A DNA stretch of 46,884 bases from Pseudomonadota bacterium. Its GTDB lineage: Bacteria > Pseudomonadota > Gammaproteobacteria > Burkholderiales > Ferrovaceae. Where the stretch lies: the NCBI GenBank assembly GCA_021805725.1, contig JAJZEH010000111.1:1-46884 (forward strand), written 5' to 3'. Each line of letters opens with the position of its first letter. Position 1 is the first letter of the stretch. Below, piece by piece: positions 1 through 9,877 of the stretch. Under the pieces are notes generated by a model. That model did not search any database and was not told the origin of the DNA. It saw only the letters and a list, made by a program, of their open reading frames with translations. A program made the position numbers and the translations under genes.

Positions 1-957
1 TTGCCCGCTTCGCCAATCCCACAGGGGAATCGTCAGTGCCACCCCGGCCCGTGACGAAGCCAATGTAGGGTCCACGTCGTGCTGGGCCAGCAGTGATATC
101 TTGGGCAGTCGTTGGGATTTTTCAAGGTCGAGGCGATGCTCGGCAACAGCGCGCTCGGCGTCTCCACGCTGCAGATCCGGATTGCGATCCACCAACTCCT
201 GCTGCAACTCTGCAAGTGATGGAAGCACGACGATCCTGGGTAACTCTCCCCTGATTTCAACCCCCTCGGGAAGCGCCCTGCCCACTGCCATGCGAAGATT
301 GGCCCGCACCTGCTGAACGCGCAGCATGGCGGCATCATGCGTTTTTCGAGCATTGAGCAGTTCGGTTTCTGCAGTGATGAGATCGAATTTTGGGGACTCG
401 CCCACGCCATGGCGCAGGGCAACCCGATCGCGGATTTGTTGTGTCAGCTGCAGGTCTTCCAGTGCAGCGCCCTCTTCGGCCTGGCGCCTCAGCAGATCGT
501 AGTAAGCCAGCTTGATGCGGGCCGCTGCCTCGTCCTCAAATGCCTGGCGTCCTGCATCCACGGACAGTACATTGGCTTCTGCCGCATCAATGCGCGCATT
601 TCTGACTGTGGGATATTCAATGGGCTGGTTGAGGCTGATGGAATAAACCGAACCCGAAAGGGGGGTTAGCGTATCCCTCTCCTGGCCGTGCCCGCTTTGC
701 CCGGTGATTTCAGGGTTGGGATAGGCTCGGGCTATTTCGGCATTGCCCCGCGCGGCTTCCACCTGATCACGGGCCGCAAGTACGGACGGATTCTCGCTCA
801 GCCCGATACGCAGGAGGTCATTCAACCCCAGCTCGGGGGCGGCAGACAAGGCGGTTGGAAATGTCCAGACGACGAGGCATGTAACCATCAACAGACCACG
901 CAACCGCCCTTGCTGCGAGGATGGGTGTTGTTTTTGTTGGGTCGGCATCGTGTTCAT
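1..957 (-). CDS. TolC/CzcC-family outer-membrane efflux protein, 3' end outside window
   Basis: An open frame runs without a stop from an ATG at 957 to the window edge (319 codons), so the C-terminal part is missing. Residues about 19-39 form a hydrophobic signal peptide ending LSAAPEL. The following sequence has the long alpha-helical repeats of the outer-membrane efflux family: LNQPIEYPTVRNARIDAAEA, a basic/acidic helix around AYYDLLRRQAEEG, and RHGVGESPKFDLITAETELL, which matches the GE-P-F-L region of CzcC-like metal-efflux channels. Such proteins form the trimeric outer-membrane duct of RND pumps. The inner-membrane and adaptor genes would be expected downstream, beyond base 1, as in czcCBA. 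The substrate class (metal versus drug) is inferred from resemblance only. There is a gap of about 113 bases to the upstream decarboxylase gene, so it may have its own promoter. Confidence 0.85.
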   Translation of the reverse strand, partial: MNTMPTQQKQHPSSQQGRLRGLLMVTCLVVWTFPTALSAAPELGLNDLLRIGLSENPSVLAARDQVEAARGNAEIARAYPNPEITGQSGHGQERDTLTPLSGSVYSISLNQPIEYPTVRNARIDAAEANVLSVDAGRQAFEDEAAARIKLAYYDLLRRQAEEGAALEDLQLTQQIRDRVALRHGVGESPKFDLITAETELLNARKTHDAAMLRVQQVRANLRMAVGRALPEGVEIRGELPRIVVLPSLAELQQELVDRNPDLQRGDAERAVAEHRLDLEKSQRLPKISLLAQHDVDPTLASSRAGVALTIPLWDWRSGQ

Positions 958-1070
958 GCGTGAACAATATCAGACCAGTATTATGGGAGGCTTAACGGAC
1001 GCAGACAGCCCTTTTCCTACATCCTACACGCTTTGCCCTGATACGGTGCAAACGATGAAGACCGCAGTCC

Positions 1071-3323
1071 TCAATCCTGCTTTACACAATCCACATAAAA
1101 GCGGGACTCGCCGTTGGCCCCGGTCTTGGACAGGCCATGAATGTCCGTTTCGAACCCGGGGAATCGGCCATTGAAGTCGCGGGCAAACTTGAGATAACGC
1201 ACGATGGTGGCGTTGAAGCGCTCGCCGGGAATCAACAGCGGAATGCCCGGCGGATAGGGCGTCAGCAAGACCGAAGTAATCCTTCCCTCCAGTTCATCGA
1301 TCTCGACCCGTTCCGTTTCGCGATGCGCCATGCGGGCAAAAGCGTCTGCGGGCTTCATGGCAGGCACCATGTCGGAAAGATACATCTCGGTAGTAAGCCG
1401 TGCCACGTCGTTGGTGCGGTACACCTCGTGAATCTGGTCTGAGAGCTGCTTCAGGCCCCAGGTTTCATAGCGCGGATACTTGGCCACGAATTCGGGCAAC
1501 ACGCGCCACAGCGGCTGGTTCTTGTCGTAATCGTCCTTGAACTGCTGCAGCTCTGTCACCAGCGTGTTCCATCGCCCTTTGGTGATACCGATGGTAAACA
1601 TGATGAAAAACGAATACAGCCCCGTTTTTTCCACGACTACTCCATGTTCGGCCAGGTACTTGGTCACCACGGCTGCAGGAATGCCCATGTCGTGAAAGTC
1701 GCCATCCACGTCGAGTCCAGGCGTAATAACCGTCGCCTTGATGGGGTCGAGCATGTTGAAACCCGGGGCAAGATTACCGAAACCATGCCAACGCTCGCCG
1801 GGTTTGAGCATCCAGTCCTCGCGGCTACCGATGCCCTCCTCGGCCAGGTACTCGGGGCCCCAGACCTTGAACCACCAATCGGCCCCCCATTCCTCATCCA
1901 CTTTGCGCATGGCGCGTCTGAAATCCAGCGCTTCGTTGATGGACTCTTCCACGAGTGCCGTGCCACCCGGCGGTTCCATCATGGCCGCTGCCACGTCGCA
2001 GGATGCGATGATGGCGTATTGGGGACTCGTGGAAGTGTGCATCAGGTAGGCTTCGTTGAAACAGTCACGGTCCAGCTTGCGGGTTTTACTGTCCTGAATC
2101 AGGATTTGCGAAGCCTGGCTCAACCCGGCCAGCAGTTTGTGCGTGGATTGGGTGGACATGACCATGCTTTCCTTACAGTTTGGACGATCGCGTCCGATGG
2201 CATGCATGTCCTTGTAGAAGTCGCTGAAAGTGGCGTGAGGCAACCAGGCCTCATCGAAATGCAGGGTATCAATTTCGCCGTCCAGCATTCCCTTGATGGT
2301 CTCCACGTTGTACAGGATGCCGTCATAGGTGCTTTGGGTGATGGTCAGCACGCGGGGCTGCAGGGTGCTGCCCTGGGCAAAGGGGTTGGCAGCAATCTTG
2401 CGCCGGATGTTTTCCGGGCTGAATTCGCTCAGCGGAATGGGGCCAATGATGCCGTAGTGGTTGCGCGTGGGCATCATGAAAACCGGAATGGCCCCGGTCA
2501 TCATGATGGCGTGGAGCACCGATTTATGGCAGTTTCGATCCACCACCACCACATCACCAGAGGCCACGGTGGAATGCCAGACGATCTTGTTGGAAGTGGA
2601 AGTGCCGTTGGTGACGAAAAACAGGTGGTCCGCGTTGAAAATGCGCGCCGCATTGCGTTCAGAAGCGGCCACCGGACCAGTGTGATCCAGCAACTGGCCG
2701 AGTTCATCTACCGCATTGCAGACGTCAGCGCGCAGCATGTTCTCCCCAAAAAACTGATGAAACATCTGCCCCACCGGGCTTTTGAGAAAAGCCACCCCGC
2801 CCGAATGGCCCGGGCAATGCCAGGAATAGGAACCGTCGGAGGCATAGTGGGTTAGCGCCCGGAAAAAAGGCGGGGCGAGCGAGTCCAGGTAGACCCTGGC
2901 TTCGCGCGCAATATGGCGTGCCACAAACTCAGGGGTATCCTCAAACATGTGAATGAAACCGTGCAGTTCCTTTAGCACATCATTCGGAATATGGCGCGAG
3001 GTGCGGGTTTCGCCGTACAGGAAAATGGGGATGTCGGCATTGCGCCAACGGATTTCCTGCACAAACGCCCGCAGGTGCTTGAGCGCAGACTCCATTTCGC
3101 TGGGCGATCCCCCTCCGAATTCCTCGTCGTCAATGGACAGGATAAAGGTGGAAGCCCGGCTTTGCTGCTGGGCGAATGAGGCCATGTCGCCAAAACTCGT
3201 CACCCCCAGCACTTCCAGCCCTTCCTTCTCGATGGCGTCAGCCAGCGCCCGAACCCCCAGACCACTGGTGTTTTCTGAGCGGAAATCCTCGTCAATGATG
3301 ACGACTGGAAAGCGAAATTTCAT
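1071..3323 (-). CDS. Arg/Lys/Orn decarboxylase (PLP fold type I)
   Basis: This 750-residue protein has the full architecture of the bacterial large basic-amino-acid decarboxylases. Residues about 1-125 form a response-regulator-like wing domain. A PLP-binding core follows with SYSWHCPGHSGGVAF (about 165-179), TNGTSTSNKIVWHS and VDRNCHKS. LHFDEAW holds the cofactor-contacting Asp, and STQSTHKLLAG places the Schiff-base Lys at 396. The C-terminal domain has YPPGIPLLIPGE. Length and sequence resemble Pseudomonas LdcA (about 751 residues), a lysine decarboxylase of that fold. Substrate choice between arginine, lysine and ornithine cannot be read reliably here. The reaction releases CO2 and gives agmatine, cadaverine or putrescine. 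The start lies 27 bases after the acyl-CoA ligase stop, so the two are probably co-transcribed. Confidence 0.93.
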   Translation of the reverse strand: MKFRFPVVIIDEDFRSENTSGLGVRALADAIEKEGLEVLGVTSFGDMASFAQQQSRASTFILSIDDEEFGGGSPSEMESALKHLRAFVQEIRWRNADIPIFLYGETRTSRHIPNDVLKELHGFIHMFEDTPEFVARHIAREARVYLDSLAPPFFRALTHYASDGSYSWHCPGHSGGVAFLKSPVGQMFHQFFGENMLRADVCNAVDELGQLLDHTGPVAASERNAARIFNADHLFFVTNGTSTSNKIVWHSTVASGDVVVVDRNCHKSVLHAIMMTGAIPVFMMPTRNHYGIIGPIPLSEFSPENIRRKIAANPFAQGSTLQPRVLTITQSTYDGILYNVETIKGMLDGEIDTLHFDEAWLPHATFSDFYKDMHAIGRDRPNCKESMVMSTQSTHKLLAGLSQASQILIQDSKTRKLDRDCFNEAYLMHTSTSPQYAIIASCDVAAAMMEPPGGTALVEESINEALDFRRAMRKVDEEWGADWWFKVWGPEYLAEEGIGSREDWMLKPGERWHGFGNLAPGFNMLDPIKATVITPGLDVDGDFHDMGIPAAVVTKYLAEHGVVVEKTGLYSFFIMFTIGITKGRWNTLVTELQQFKDDYDKNQPLWRVLPEFVAKYPRYETWGLKQLSDQIHEVYRTNDVARLTTEMYLSDMVPAMKPADAFARMAHRETERVEIDELEGRITSVLLTPYPPGIPLLIPGERFNATIVRYLKFARDFNGRFPGFETDIHGLSKTGANGESRFYVDCVKQD

Positions 3324-3350
3324 GGGGTTCTCCCTGCAAGAAGGGCGGAA

Positions 3351-4955
3351 TTATAGACCCCTTTGGGCCCGCAGCGCGGCTTTATTCAACTTGCCCGTGG
3401 CGGTGTGGGGCAAGCCCTCCACAAACTCGATTTGCTCCGGAATCCACCATTTTGCGACGCGCTGCTCCAGGTAGCCGCGCAACTCCTCGGCCGTGACCCC
3501 TTCCCCTTGTCTTTTAACAGCCAGAAGGAGGGGCCGTTCACCCCAGTGCGGGTGGTGAATCCCGATGACGGCAGCCTCCTGGATGGCGGGGTGCCCGCTG
3601 GCCACCAGTTCGAGTTCGATCGAGCTGATCCATTCACCTCCACTCTTGATCATGTCCTTGGCCCGGTCGGTGATCTGCATGAAGCCCTCCTCATCGATCA
3701 CTGCCACGTCGCCCGTGGGAAACCAGCCCTCCTGCAAGGGGTCTGAGGGGTCCTTGTAGTATCCGTTGCAAACCCAATGGCCCTGCACCATCAGATGTCC
3801 GAAAGTATGCCCATCATGGGGCAATGGCCAACCTTCGTCGTCCACCACTTCCAGGTCCACCCCGAACAATGCACGACCCGAGCGGGCAAGCCAGTCGCGC
3901 CGGGCCTGGCCCTGAAGGCCTGCCTGGCCTGACTTGGGCAGGGTCAAGGCCGCCACCGGACTGGTTTCCGTCATACCCCACCCCGGCAGCACGTTGACCT
4001 TCTGTACGTCTTCAAAATAGCTCACGATGGTCTTTGGACAGGCCGCCCCGCCCACGCCCAGCCGTTTGAGATGGTGCAGTTGGCGCCCCCCGACTTGCAG
4101 GTATTGCATCAGATTGTTCCAGACCGTGGGGACCCCCGCGGTCAACGTGACCTTTTCGGACTCCAGCAGCTGGTACAGGTTGGGGCCATCCAGAAGCGGT
4201 CCAGGAAGCACCAACTTGGCGCCCACCAGGGCGGCGGCATAGGGAAAGCCCCAGGCGTTGGCGTGGAACAGGGGTACGACGGGCAGTACTGTGTCGCACG
4301 CCGAAAAGGACAGGGAATCCGGCAGGGACACCGCCCAGGCATGCAACAGCGTAGACCGGTGGGTGTAGAGAACGCCTTTGGGCTTGCCGGTCGTGCCGGA
4401 GGTATAACACAGGGCCGCTGCCGTCAGCTCGTCCATCTCCGGCCATTCATAGTCGCTGGAAGCCTGTTCCAGAAGCTGCTCGTAAGCCAGGAGAGGCAGC
4501 ACCGGCGATGACGGGGTCACGCCAGGTTCGTCCATCAGGATGACCTGGGTCACGCTGGTCAAATCGGCTGCCAGGGATTCCAGCAGGGGCAAGAACATGG
4601 GATCGACCAGAAGGATCTTGTCCCCGGCGTGCTGGATGATGCCTGCAATCTGCTCGGGGAACAGGCGTGGATTGATGGTATGGCAAACGGCGCCCATGCC
4701 CGAAACGGCGTAATACGCCTCCAGGTGGCGATGGTGGTTCCAGCCCAGCGTCCCCACCCGGTCTCCAGGGACCACACCCAGGGCTTGCAGCGCGTTGGCG
4801 AGCTTTCGGCAACGTTCGTGCGTGCTGCGCCAGGACCCGCGGTAGAGCGTGCCATCCGCGTTGCGGGAAACAATCTGCGTGTGGCCATGGTGCCGGTCCG
4901 CGTGCTCAATCAGGGATGAAACCAGCAGCGGACGATGCATCATCAAACCAAGCAT
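3351..4955 (-). CDS. AlkK-like acyl-CoA ligase (AMP-forming)
   Basis: This is a 534-residue ANL-superfamily adenylate-forming enzyme that activates a carboxylate with ATP and CoA. The N-terminus ([20 protein letters not shown], 81-100) and length match medium-chain AlkK/DmdB-type ligases. The P-loop is [18 protein letters not shown] from about 184. Other motifs are [20 protein letters not shown] (adenine and acyl site), [21 protein letters not shown] (hinge Asp region) and the C-terminal catalytic Lys of [11 protein letters not shown] at 522. It is upstream of, and likely in one transcript with, the amino-acid decarboxylase. It is divergent from moaA across an 80-base gap. The chosen ATG has GGAGA about ten bases upstream. 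A medium-chain or short methyl-branched substrate is an inference from similarity. Confidence 0.9.
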   Translation of the reverse strand: MLGLMMHRPLLVSSLIEHADRHHGHTQIVSRNADGTLYRGSWRSTHERCRKLANALQALGVVPGDRVGTLGWNHHRHLEAYYAVSGMGAVCHTINPRLFPEQIAGIIQHAGDKILLVDPMFLPLLESLAADLTSVTQVILMDEPGVTPSSPVLPLLAYEQLLEQASSDYEWPEMDELTAAALCYTSGTTGKPKGVLYTHRSTLLHAWAVSLPDSLSFSACDTVLPVVPLFHANAWGFPYAAALVGAKLVLPGPLLDGPNLYQLLESEKVTLTAGVPTVWNNLMQYLQVGGRQLHHLKRLGVGGAACPKTIVSYFEDVQKVNVLPGWGMTETSPVAALTLPKSGQAGLQGQARRDWLARSGRALFGVDLEVVDDEGWPLPHDGHTFGHLMVQGHWVCNGYYKDPSDPLQEGWFPTGDVAVIDEEGFMQITDRAKDMIKSGGEWISSIELELVASGHPAIQEAAVIGIHHPHWGERPLLLAVKRQGEGVTAEELRGYLEQRVAKWWIPEQIEFVEGLPHTATGKLNKAALRAQRGL

Positions 4956-4997
4956 GGGGGACTTCTCCGTGAAATTTTCCTGATCCTATCGTAATCC

Positions 4998-5020
4998 AAC
5001 TGTGACAGGACAGTTATAAT
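4998..5020 (+). promoter_or_regulatory. moaA promoter -10 box with overlapping dyad
   Basis: A perfect TATAAT (5015-5020) lies 15 bases before the moaA ATG. A perfect inverted repeat, AACTGT (4998-5003), N6, ACAGTT (5010-5015), abuts and shares one base with it. No good -35 hexamer is seen at 16-18 bases. A weak -35 plus a dyad touching the -10 is the usual layout of a regulated promoter. The binding protein is unknown, and a role for molybdate or redox control is only suggested by the downstream genes. Confidence 0.5.
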
Positions 5021-5035
5021 GCAAGACCAGCTATC

Positions 5036-6055
5036 ATGAAAACCACTCTGCCCTGCTTGCAAGATGCCCTGGGCCGCCCCCTTCAGGATCTGAGGATCTC
5101 GGTGACGGATCGGTGCAACTTTCGCTGTACCTACTGCATGCCAAGAGAAATCTTCGGCCCGGACCACGCCTTTCTGCCTCGCCCCGCATTGCTCACTTTT
5201 GAGGAAATCACGCGGGTCGCGCGACTCTTCGGCACGCTGGGGGTTCACAAGATCCGCCTCACCGGTGGCGAGCCGCTCCTGCGCAAACAGGTGGAAACAC
5301 TGGTGGCGCAGCTCGCGCAAATTCCGGGGACAGACCTCACCCTCACCACCAATGGCGCCATCCTTGCCAAAAAAGCGCGAGCCCTCAGGGACGCCGGGCT
5401 GCAACGCATTACCGTGAGCCTCGATGCCCTGGATGACCCCACCTTCAAACGCATGAACGATGCCGATTTTACGGTAAATCAGGTGCTGGATGGCATCGAA
5501 GCCGCCCAACGCGCGGGCTTGAAGCCCGTCAAGGTCAATGCCGTCATCCAGCGCGGTGTCAACGAACACGCCATTGTGGAACTGGCACGGCATTTTCGCG
5601 GCAGCGGCGTGATCCTGCGCTTCATCGAATTCATGGATGTAGGGGCCACCAATGGCTGGCGCCTGGACGACGTGGTGTCCGCTGCCGAAATCCAGCAGCG
5701 CATTGCCACCCACTGGCCTGTGGAACCTCTGGAACCCACGGCTCCTGGCGAAGTGGCGGAGCGCTATCGATACAGTGACGGTGCCGGAGAAATCGGCATC
5801 ATCGCCTCTGTCACACGGCCATTTTGCCGCAACTGTTCACGCATTCGACTTTCCACGGATGGCAGCCTGTTTACCTGCCTCTTTGCCAGTCAGGGCTTTG
5901 ACCTCAAGACCCCTTTGCGGTCCGGCGCAGATGACGCCGCACTGTTGCAGTCCATAACCAGCCTGTGGCAACACCGGACGGACCGCTATTCCGAGATTCG
6001 TTCCGAGGCCACGCAGGGTCAGCGCAAAATTGAAATGTCCTACATTGGAGGATGA
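5036..6055 (+). CDS. moaA: GTP 3',8-cyclase MoaA
   Basis: A radical-SAM enzyme of 339 residues that starts molybdenum cofactor synthesis by converting GTP to 3',8-cyclo-GTP. The SAM-binding [4Fe-4S] cluster motif C-x3-C-x2-C is at Cys27, 31 and 34 ([12 protein letters not shown]). [11 protein letters not shown] is the SAM GGEP motif. The second, substrate-binding cluster uses Cys264, 267 and 281 ([19 protein letters not shown]). The protein ends SYIGG, the conserved GG-type tail needed for activity. Length is normal for the family. It is the first gene of a long overlapping operon, and its stop overlaps the start region of mobA. The partner MoaC is not in this window. Confidence 0.97.
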   Translation: MKTTLPCLQDALGRPLQDLRISVTDRCNFRCTYCMPREIFGPDHAFLPRPALLTFEEITRVARLFGTLGVHKIRLTGGEPLLRKQVETLVAQLAQIPGTDLTLTTNGAILAKKARALRDAGLQRITVSLDALDDPTFKRMNDADFTVNQVLDGIEAAQRAGLKPVKVNAVIQRGVNEHAIVELARHFRGSGVILRFIEFMDVGATNGWRLDDVVSAAEIQQRIATHWPVEPLEPTAPGEVAERYRYSDGAGEIGIIASVTRPFCRNCSRIRLSTDGSLFTCLFASQGFDLKTPLRSGADDAALLQSITSLWQHRTDRYSEIRSEATQGQRKIEMSYIGG

Positions 6056-6057
6056 TG

Positions 6058-6645
6058 ATGACAATTGCCGGTTGCATTCTGGCAGGCGGGGCCAGCACCC
6101 GCATGGGAGGACAGGATAAAGGGCTGTTGTCCTGGCATGGGCACCCCCTCGTCGAAGCCGTCATGGCGCGCTTTTCCCCCCAGGTGGATGCCCTGATCAT
6201 CAGCGCCAATCGCCACCTTGAACAGTACGGCCGCTACGGACATGCCGTGCTCTCCGATGAAGAACAAGGCTACGCCGGCCCCCTGGCCGGCATCGAACGG
6301 GCTTTGGCACACGTCCATGCCACGCACGAACTGGTGGCCATTGTCCCCTGCGATGCCCCCCTCCTGCCGCTTGATCTCGTGTCCCGGCTGCAGGCCACCC
6401 TGCGCGCCGAGGATGCCGACATTGCCTACGCCGTCACGGTAGGGGGGGACCAGCCGGTATTTGCCCTCATCAAGACCGCACTGTTGCCCAGCCTCTCCGA
6501 GTACCTGCGGGAAGGGGAACGCAAGGTCCAACGATGGTACGCACGCTGTGCCACGGTTACCGTGCCCTTTGATGACGTGCCGCATGCCTTTACCAACATC
6601 AACACACCCGAGATGCTGCATAGCGTAAAACCAGGTCCCCAATGA
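6058..6645 (+). CDS. mobA: Molybdenum cofactor guanylyltransferase MobA
   Basis: This protein transfers GMP from GTP to molybdenum-molybdopterin, giving the guanine dinucleotide form used by DMSO-reductase-family enzymes. The nucleotide-binding motif ILAGGASTRMGGQDKGLL is at the N-terminus, followed by GPLAGIERAL and VPCDAPLLP, the metal-binding Asp region. Three in-frame ATG codons stand in a row at 6052, 6055 and 6058. The Shine-Dalgarno GGAGG (6047-6051) touches the first, so the third (6-base spacing) is the likeliest start, giving 195 residues. The gene overlaps or abuts moaA and shares ATGA with moeA. The presence of mobA suggests the organism has bis-MGD enzymes such as nitrate or DMSO-type reductases. 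Confidence 0.95.
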   Translation: MTIAGCILAGGASTRMGGQDKGLLSWHGHPLVEAVMARFSPQVDALIISANRHLEQYGRYGHAVLSDEEQGYAGPLAGIERALAHVHATHELVAIVPCDAPLLPLDLVSRLQATLRAEDADIAYAVTVGGDQPVFALIKTALLPSLSEYLREGERKVQRWYARCATVTVPFDDVPHAFTNINTPEMLHSVKPGPQ

Positions 6646-7889
6646 ACAAGATCATGAACGACTACGACCCCCAGTCCATGACGGTGGATCAGGCCCGGGC
6701 GGTGATTGCCCGCCACCTCAAACCCATGGAGGGCACCATGCGCGTGCCGGTGCGCGCCGCTTTGAACCGCATCCTCGCAGAAGACATTCTTTCACCGGTA
6801 GACGTTCCCGCTCACGTGAATGCAGCGATGGACGGATACGCCGTGCGTTTTACCGATCTGGCTGCCATCGGCGAAACGGATCTTATCGTCAGCGCCACCA
6901 TCCTGGCCGGAGATGCCCCGCCCCCTCCCCTCGCTCCGGGACAGGCCGTGCGCATCATGACCGGGGCTGCCATCCCTGAAAACGCCGACACGGTGGTCAT
7001 GCAGGAGCATGCTCGCCGCGAAGGTGATCGCGTGTGGATTCAACCAGGGCAGCACAATGGGCAACATGTGCGCATGGCCGGAGAAGACCTGCACAAGGGC
7101 GCCACCGCTTTGCGCCGTGGAAAAAGACTGCGCGCCGCCGAACTGGGCCTGATCGCTTCTCTGGGCATTGGCGAAGTGAGCATATTCCGGCCTTTGCGCG
7201 TTGCCTTTTTTTCAACCGGCGATGAACTCGCTTCCATCGGGCAACCCCTGGCTGAAGGGCAAATCTATGACAGCAATCGCTACACCCTCCACGGCATGCT
7301 GACGGCACTTGGTTTTGATTGCTTTGACCTGGGCGTGGTGCGGGACCATCCCGTGGCCGTCGAAAACGCCTTCGAGGAAGCCTCCAAAATGGCCGACGTG
7401 GTCATCACCAGCGGTGGCGTATCGGTGGGAGAAGCCGATTTCATCAAGCCGCTGTTGGCCAGGATGGGCGAAGTTGTTTTCTGGAAAATCGCCATGAAAC
7501 CGGGCCGGCCCCTGGCTTACGGGCATTTGGGCCCTTGTCATTTTTTTGGCCTGCCCGGCAATCCGGTGGCCGTCATGGTGACCTTTTATGCTTTCGTGCG
7601 CGATGCCCTGCTGACCCTGGCGGGGGCCAACCCTCTGCCTGTTGTGCCGAGATTTACCGTGCGCACCACCACCCAGCTCAAAAAGGCACCCGGGCGGACC
7701 GAATATCAGCGCGGCATCCTCAGCCAAAACGCCGAGGGCGAATGGACCGTACGCTCCACTGGAAACCAGGGATCGGGTATCCTGCGATCCATGACCGAAG
7801 CCAACTGCTTTATCGTGCTCTCCCAGGACCGGGGCTCTGTGGAAGCCGGAGCCGAGGTGGAAATCCAAATGTTTGAGGGGTTGGTCTGA
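6642..7889 (+). CDS. moeA: Molybdopterin molybdenumtransferase MoeA
   Basis: MoeA (415 residues) inserts molybdate into adenylylated molybdopterin. Recognisable blocks in order are [69 protein letters not shown], the MoCF-fold signature [12 protein letters not shown], and [20 protein letters not shown]. The C-terminal beta-barrel domain IV is present. The first ATG overlaps the mobA stop in an ATGA. A second ATG 12 bases downstream is possible. With moaA and mobA this gives three of the cofactor genes in one transcript; moaC, moaD, moaE and mogA are not in the window. Confidence 0.97.
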   Translation: MNKIMNDYDPQSMTVDQARAVIARHLKPMEGTMRVPVRAALNRILAEDILSPVDVPAHVNAAMDGYAVRFTDLAAIGETDLIVSATILAGDAPPPPLAPGQAVRIMTGAAIPENADTVVMQEHARREGDRVWIQPGQHNGQHVRMAGEDLHKGATALRRGKRLRAAELGLIASLGIGEVSIFRPLRVAFFSTGDELASIGQPLAEGQIYDSNRYTLHGMLTALGFDCFDLGVVRDHPVAVENAFEEASKMADVVITSGGVSVGEADFIKPLLARMGEVVFWKIAMKPGRPLAYGHLGPCHFFGLPGNPVAVMVTFYAFVRDALLTLAGANPLPVVPRFTVRTTTQLKKAPGRTEYQRGILSQNAEGEWTVRSTGNQGSGILRSMTEANCFIVLSQDRGSVEAGAEVEIQMFEGLV

Positions 7890-7893
7890 TTCC

Positions 7894-8637
7894 ATGACGC
7901 GTCTGCACGATTTACCGCTACGCAATCTTCAGTTCTACGCCACGGCACCCTACCCGTGCAGCTATCTGCCCGGGCTCGAGGCGCGCTCCCAGGTGGTGAC
8001 TCCGGGCTACCTGATCGACCAAACGCTTTACAGCGCCCTGGTGGATTCGGGTTTTCGGCGCAGTGGTGCATTTACCTATCGCCCACATTGTGATCGTTGC
8101 AACGCTTGTGTCCCGGTGCGCGTGGACGTCAATGCGTTTCAGCCGAATCGCTCCCAGCGCCGCGCCTGGAATCGCCATGACCATCTCACGGCGCACCAGC
8201 AACCCCTGCGCTTCAGCGCAGAACACTACGCGCTCTACACCCGCTATCAATTGTCGCGCCACCTGGAGCGGGACATCGACCAGGACAGCCAGGAACAGTA
8301 CATCCACTTCCTGCTGCAATCCACCATTCCAAGCCACCTGGTGGAATTTCGGGAGGCGGGGGTGCTGCGCATGGTCAGCATCATCGATGAACTGCGGCAA
8401 GGGCTCTCGTCCGTCTATACTTTCTACGAACCCGATCTACCCAAGGCGAGCCTGGGCACTTACAACATCCTGTGGCAAATCGAACAATGCAGAAGCCAAA
8501 ACTTGCCCTGGTTGTACCTGGGCTATTGGATCCGCCACAGTCAAAAAATGGCTTACAAAATTCACTTTCAGCCCCTTCAGGGTCTGGTCGGCCCGCATTG
8601 GACGCCGCTGCCACTTCCTGACGCGGAGACCCGTTAA
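7894..8637 (+). CDS. bpt: Aspartate/glutamate leucyltransferase Bpt
   Basis: Bpt adds leucine from Leu-tRNA to proteins starting with Asp or Glu, marking them for ClpS/ClpAP in the N-degron pathway. The N-terminal block [16 protein letters not shown] and Cys cluster [15 protein letters not shown] match the ATE_N domain. The central [12 protein letters not shown] and the C-terminal ATE_C block [20 protein letters not shown] and [16 protein letters not shown] are also present. The ATG at 7894 (247 residues) fits family length. A longer frame would need a TTG at 7873 inside moeA. A GAGGGG lies about ten bases before the chosen ATG. Four bases separate it from moeA, and its stop overlaps pyrD by one base. 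Confidence 0.93.
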   Translation: MTRLHDLPLRNLQFYATAPYPCSYLPGLEARSQVVTPGYLIDQTLYSALVDSGFRRSGAFTYRPHCDRCNACVPVRVDVNAFQPNRSQRRAWNRHDHLTAHQQPLRFSAEHYALYTRYQLSRHLERDIDQDSQEQYIHFLLQSTIPSHLVEFREAGVLRMVSIIDELRQGLSSVYTFYEPDLPKASLGTYNILWQIEQCRSQNLPWLYLGYWIRHSQKMAYKIHFQPLQGLVGPHWTPLPLPDAETR

Positions 8638-9647
8638 TGCTCTATCCCCTGGCAAAAAGCCTCCTGTTCCAGATGGATGCGGAACAAGCTCATACCCTCA
8701 CCCTCAAGGCACTGACGCGGGCGGCCCGCTGCGGACTCGTCCAGCCTGGCAAGGCGCGCATCGTCCTGCCTCGCACCGTCATGGGAATACCCTTTCCAAA
8801 TCCGCTGGGCATTGCCGCGGGCATGGATAAAAATGCGGAGTATCTCGATGGTCTGGGCGCACTGGGCGTCGGCTTCGTTGAAGTGGGCACCGTTACGCCG
8901 CGCCCGCAACCTGGCAACCCCAAACCGCGCGTATTTCGCCTGCCGGAGGTTGAAGGCGTCATCAACCGGCTGGGGTTCAACAACGACGGTGTGGACCATC
9001 TACTCCAGGCGGTCGCCCACGCGCGTTACCGCGGCATCCTGGGCATCAACATCGGCAAGAATTTCGACACGCCCATGGAAAATGCCGTGGACGATTATGT
9101 AAACGCGCTGCGCCGGGTTTACCCCCACGCCCACTACGTCACGGTCAACATTTCCTCGCCCAACACGCGCAACCTGCGCGAACTGCAAGGCAGTGACGAG
9201 CTGACGCGCCTGCTCACCGCCATCAAGACCACGCAACGCGAAATGGCGGACCAGAGCGGGCGTTATGTTCCCATCGCCCTCAAAATTGCCCCGGACCTCG
9301 AGCCTGCCCAAATCGAGAGCATTGCCAAACTGTTGATTGCCCATGGCATGGACGGCGTCATTGCCACCAACACCACCATCAGCCGCACCGCCATTGCCGC
9401 GCATCCGCTGGCCCGGGAAACGGGCGGGTTAAGCGGTGCCCCCCTGCATGAAATGTCGCTTGCCGTGGTGCGAAAGCTCGCGCATGCGCTGGACGGCGCG
9501 CTTCCCATCATCGGCGTGGGGGGCATCAACAGCGCTGCCCGCGCCAGGGCCATGCTGGAAGCGGGCGCCTCCCTGATCCAGCTTTACACCGGAATGATCT
9601 ACAAGGGGCCGGGACTGATTGACGAAATCCTGCAAGGGCTTGCATGA
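8637..9647 (+). CDS. pyrD: Dihydroorotate dehydrogenase (quinone), class 2
   Basis: This 336-residue FMN enzyme oxidises dihydroorotate to orotate with ubiquinone, the fourth step of pyrimidine synthesis, at the inner membrane. The N-terminal helical extension [18 protein letters not shown] is the class 2 membrane/quinone domain. FMN and active-site motifs follow: [49 protein letters not shown] (catalytic Ser region), [23 protein letters not shown] and GVGGINS. Length is normal. It overlaps bpt by one base and the next gene by four, so translation is probably coupled. Confidence 0.97.
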   Translation: MLYPLAKSLLFQMDAEQAHTLTLKALTRAARCGLVQPGKARIVLPRTVMGIPFPNPLGIAAGMDKNAEYLDGLGALGVGFVEVGTVTPRPQPGNPKPRVFRLPEVEGVINRLGFNNDGVDHLLQAVAHARYRGILGINIGKNFDTPMENAVDDYVNALRRVYPHAHYVTVNISSPNTRNLRELQGSDELTRLLTAIKTTQREMADQSGRYVPIALKIAPDLEPAQIESIAKLLIAHGMDGVIATNTTISRTAIAAHPLARETGGLSGAPLHEMSLAVVRKLAHALDGALPIIGVGGINSAARARAMLEAGASLIQLYTGMIYKGPGLIDEILQGLA

Positions 9648-9877
9648 GCACAGCGGTTGCGCTGCCCACCCTCTCCAATCGCACGCAGGTTGCGCTGATC
9701 CGGGAAGAGGAATGCATCGGCTGTTTTCGCTGCGTCAAGGCCTGCCCTGAAAACGCCATCCTGGGGGCGTCGCGCTGGATGCACACCGTGCTGCACGATC
9801 TGTGCACCGGCTGTGAAAGCTGCCTGCCCCCCTGCCCTGTGGACTGCATCGACCTCATCCCCGCAACGCCCCTATGA
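9644..9877 (+). CDS. Short RnfB-like 2x[4Fe-4S] ferredoxin
   Basis: A 77-residue protein with two complete C-x2-C-x2-C-x3-CP cluster motifs: [12 protein letters not shown] (about 25-36) and [12 protein letters not shown] (about 55-66). It resembles the C-terminal ferredoxin half of RnfB/RsxB-type proteins, including the spacer ending [12 protein letters not shown]. It lacks the N-terminal membrane anchor and the C-x2-C-G-x-x-x-C cluster domain of full RnfB. Many proteobacteria carry an RnfB-like gene just before nth, so the position fits. It overlaps pyrD by four bases and nth by four. A soluble low-potential electron carrier is likely. Its partner is unknown; supplying electrons to, or helping maturation of, an iron-sulfur enzyme such as Nth is speculation. 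Confidence 0.88.
   Translation: MSTAVALPTLSNRTQVALIREEECIGCFRCVKACPENAILGASRWMHTVLHDLCTGCESCLPPCPVDCIDLIPATPL

Noticed and set aside
1644..2855. 403-codon open frame on the plus strand inside the decarboxylase gene
   Set aside because: Antisense shadow of a complete PLP decarboxylase; no family resemblance.
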